A program made the position numbers and the translations under genes. The notes below the pieces were generated by a model, which was given only the letters and a program-made list of their open reading frames with translations, was not told the origin of the DNA and did no database searches. This document shows positions 63,139-64,000 of a stretch of DNA of 64,000 bases, piece after piece. Position 1 is the stretch's first letter. Every line of letters starts with the position of its first letter. The stretch is from Actinoplanes sp. M2I2 (lineage in GTDB: Bacteria; Actinomycetota; Actinomycetes; Mycobacteriales; Micromonosporaceae), in assembly GCF_023544445.1 (NCBI RefSeq), contig NZ_JALPVJ010000002.1:620001-684000 (forward strand), read 5' to 3'.

Positions 63139-64000
63139 TGACGGCCGCCCCCGCGGGCGGCGCGCAACGGAACCGAGTGGCGGCCGTTCTCGGCCGCCAC
63201 CCGGTGGGCATGATCCTGGCCGCCCCGTACGCCGTCTACCTCGCTGTCATCTTCGCCTACCCGTTCGGGTTCTCGGTGTGGATGAGCTTCCACGACTACT
63301 TCTTCGCCGCGCCCGGCGCCATCGTCGACCACCCGTTCGTCGGGCTCGACAACTACCGGGCCGCCCTGACCGACCCGGCGGTCCGGCAGGCGTTCAAGAA
63401 CATCGTGATCTTCCTGGTCATCAACGTGCCGCTCACGACCGCGCTCGCGCTGGTGCTGGCGGTCGCGCTCAACCGGGTGGTCCACGCCCGCACGTTCCTG
63501 CGGGTCGCGTTCTACGTCCCGTACGTGACCGCGAGCGTCGCCGTGGTCGGCGTGTGGCTGTTCCTGTTCAACTCGGGCGGCCTGGTCAACAGCGTCCTCG
63601 GCCCGCTTGCGCCCGACCCGTCGTGGCTGGTCAACGAGGGCCTGGCGATGCCCGTCATCGCGTTCTTCGTGACCTGGAAGCAGCTCGGCTTCTTCATCCT
63701 GCTCTACCTGGCGGCGCTGCAGAACGTGCCCAAGGAGCTCTACGAGTCGGCCTCGGTCGACGGCGCCAACGGGTGGAACAAGTTCTGGTCGGTCACCGTG
63801 CCGGCCGTCCGCCCGGCCACCGCGCTCGTGGTGATCCTGGCCCTGATCACCGGGGCCAACCTGTTCACCGAGCCCTACCTGCTGACCGGCGGGGGCGGGC
63901 CGAACGGGGCCTCGGCGTCCCCGGTGCTGATCATGTATCAGCGCGGCATCCAGCAGGGTGAGCCCGACTTCGCCGCCGCGCTCGGCGTGATCCTGGTGAT
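63138..64000 (+). CDS. Sugar ABC transporter permease (3' end cut by window)
   Basis: Partial, 287 codons visible from ATG 63138 (TGATG overlap with the upstream stop). First helix at about 26-47 (LAAPYAVYLAVIFAYPFGF). The MalF-type EAA loop ELYESASVDGANGWNKFWSVTVPAV lies at about 200-225. A periplasmic loop and the helix LVVILALITGANLFTEPYLL follow. Probably partnered by a second MalG-like permease beyond the window; an ATPase is not seen and is commonly encoded elsewhere for such systems. Confidence 0.9.
   Translation, partial: MTAAPAGGAQRNRVAAVLGRHPVGMILAAPYAVYLAVIFAYPFGFSVWMSFHDYFFAAPGAIVDHPFVGLDNYRAALTDPAVRQAFKNIVIFLVINVPLTTALALVLAVALNRVVHARTFLRVAFYVPYVTASVAVVGVWLFLFNSGGLVNSVLGPLAPDPSWLVNEGLAMPVIAFFVTWKQLGFFILLYLAALQNVPKELYESASVDGANGWNKFWSVTVPAVRPATALVVILALITGANLFTEPYLLTGGGGPNGASASPVLIMYQRGIQQGEPDFAAALGVILV

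Overview
The window is very GC-rich, densely coded DNA with almost exclusive G/C third codon positions, many GTG starts and operons joined by 4-bp ATGA/GTGA overlaps. Together with the fused LysX-type lysyl-tRNA synthetase, three giant LuxR-type ATPase (LAL) regulators, MmyB-type XRE regulators and a possibly leaderless promoter, this points to an actinobacterial chromosome, probably Actinoplanes-like Micromonosporaceae (inference; no rRNA or other taxonomic marker is present). I see no tRNA, rRNA, CRISPR array, insertion sequence or phage.

Layout. 1-964: truncated MmyB-type regulator divergent from a SnoaL-like gene. 977-8799: two divergent operons (membrane glycosyltransferase + sugar epimerase leftwards; GT2, DUF2064 transferase, methyltransferase, membrane molybdopterin oxidoreductase, small membrane protein and an OmpR two-component pair rightwards). 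The 154-bp gap between them carries three CGTCA-N7-GTAAGA direct repeats. 8890-13981: cation/proton antiporter, hypothetical gene and SnoaL gene bordered by two tandem-repeat arrays, arylamine N-acetyltransferase, M48 protease, small membrane protein. 14143-20743: leftward import operon LacI, lipoprotein, ATPase, two permeases, then a Tat-exported amidohydrolase. 20895-28170: CNB/thioredoxin-reductase-like fusion, LAL regulator with a promoter overlapped by a perfect palindrome, CHASE diguanylate cyclase, DUF418 protein. 28252-34645: NarL-type two-component system, membrane protein, EamA transporter and lysX in one tight run. 34741-38288: Tat-exported esterase, a 513-bp non-coding gap, SDR and zinc alcohol dehydrogenase. 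38316-43361: cytochrome P450 / carotenoid oxygenase / cytochrome P450 operon with an upstream MmyB-type regulator. 43610-47057: short SigJ-like ECF sigma factor and a second LAL regulator. 47097-50610: four-gene operon patatin, glycosyltransferase, membrane protein, alpha/beta-hydrolase-like protein. 50707-60629: CHASE3 histidine kinase, two alpha/beta hydrolases, third LAL regulator, two AraC paralogues, CocE-type hydrolase. 60818-64000: second LacI-headed ABC importer operon, cut by the window end.

How the parts work together. The window is dominated by sensing plus envelope or uptake functions. Two importers are each headed by their own LacI repressor. Two two-component pairs are co-transcribed with envelope enzymes. 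The most interesting less-described units are the P450-carotenoid oxygenase-P450 operon, the patatin-glycosyltransferase operon, the triple-repeat operator of the molybdoenzyme cluster, and the two-component-lysX run.
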